IMG/VR virus record: IMGVR_UViG_3300008120_000018
Location: 1-64,000 of that record
Reading direction: 5' to 3' (one strand)
Origin: a virus
DNA length: 64,000 nt
The notes beneath the pieces were generated by a model. It made no database searches. It saw nothing but the letters and a program-made list of their open reading frames with translations, and was not told the DNA's origin. The position numbers and the translations under genes are program-made. Positions 63,946 to 64,000 of this stretch are shown here, piece by piece; within the stretch, counting starts at the first letter, position 1, and each line of letters starts with the position of its first letter.

Positions 63946-64000
63946 ATGATTAATGGTAGACCCGCCATACGAATAGGGGACATGTCAGTGCCGGGCCCTG
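63946..64000 (+). CDS. PAAR-motif spike-tip protein, 5' end only
   Basis: The last 55 bases encode MINGRPAIRIGDMSVPGP. The GRPA-(I/A)RxGD start is the signature of PAAR proteins, which cap the puncturing spike of contractile phage tails and type VI secretion systems. It begins ten bases after the previous stop. Only the first 18 codons are in the window, so fusions cannot be seen. Confidence 0.75.
   Translation, partial: MINGRPAIRIGDMSVPGP

Noticed and set aside
1-64000. Genome-wide recoding of TAG
   Set aside because: Many intact genes end in TAG, and both visible tRNAs have CAU anticodons, so systematic reassignment is not supported here; only local readthrough or mutation remains open.
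1-64000. Diversity-generating retroelement reverse transcriptase in the window
   Set aside because: No frame shows the xxDD catalytic box with RT context, and no AAC-rich template copy of the variable region was found.

Overview
The window looks like part of a large tailed-phage genome (or phage-plasmid) whose host is a cyanobacterium. Phage evidence: a tail-fibre protein with a collar domain, a run of tail-fibre-like genes, a PAAR spike-tip start at the right edge, two endolysins, a BRO/KilA-type antirepressor, HNH nucleases, tRNA genes, and a 1,698-aa protein carrying the DxDGD motif of double-psi-beta-barrel RNA polymerases fused to a zincin motif. Cyanobacterial evidence: IS200/IS605 elements, pentapeptide-repeat proteins, formylglycine-generating-enzyme (FGE)-fold proteins with variable C-termini, and a CRISPR repeat-like sequence of cyanobacterial type. 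No rRNA, ribosomal protein or central-metabolism operon is present.

Layout. 1-6.4 kb: IS debris, a pentapeptide-repeat gene, a block of conserved phage genes on the minus strand (zinc-ribbon protein, 133-aa protein, DUF2135-like protein) and a complete IS605-type element. 6.6-14.6 kb: HNH nuclease, PD-(D/E)XK nuclease, tail fibre, two-domain ThyX-like protein, membrane-anchored sensor-like protein, antirepressor and metallophosphoesterase. 15-20.8 kb: FGE-fold protein coupled to a phage operon, a divergent PolA-like polymerase candidate and small phage genes, one interrupted by an amber codon. 20.8-28.8 kb: an AT-rich accessory island with four diverged paralogs, a frameshifted pentapeptide gene and three FGE-fold proteins, nearly all preceded by the same GGAGTAAA leader. 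29.2-32 kb: plus-strand tail-fibre module.

32-39.3 kb is an RNA-rich region: two tRNA(CAU) genes, small membrane proteins, a pseudogene, a sigma70-type promoter with 17-bp spacer ahead of a GC-rich structured RNA candidate, a solitary CRISPR repeat-like sequence inside a 27-bp inverted repeat, and a second structured RNA built from three identical 22-nt cores in different helices. 39.4-47.8 kb holds an HNH nuclease, duplicated small genes, a polytopic membrane protein, a decayed FGE gene and an FGE gene that appears to have captured a phage leader and N-terminus. 48.2-59.3 kb contains the RNA polymerase-like protein and downstream genes, whose start regions repeatedly carry the same terminator-plus-CYTTYTRGTGA element. 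59.4-64 kb is a plus-strand lysis cassette (M15 peptidase, GH19 lysozyme, HEALH protein) behind a duplicated 70-bp leader, then structural and unknown genes and the PAAR start.

The main leads are (1) the RNA gene cluster at 37.4-39.3 kb with the solitary CRISPR-like repeat, (2) five FGE-fold proteins whose variable codons are almost all NNC/NNT, as expected for targets of a diversity-generating retroelement lying outside the window, and (3) the zincin-RNA polymerase fusion next to a repeated intergenic element that could be its promoter. Function calls rest on motifs read by eye; no database search was run.
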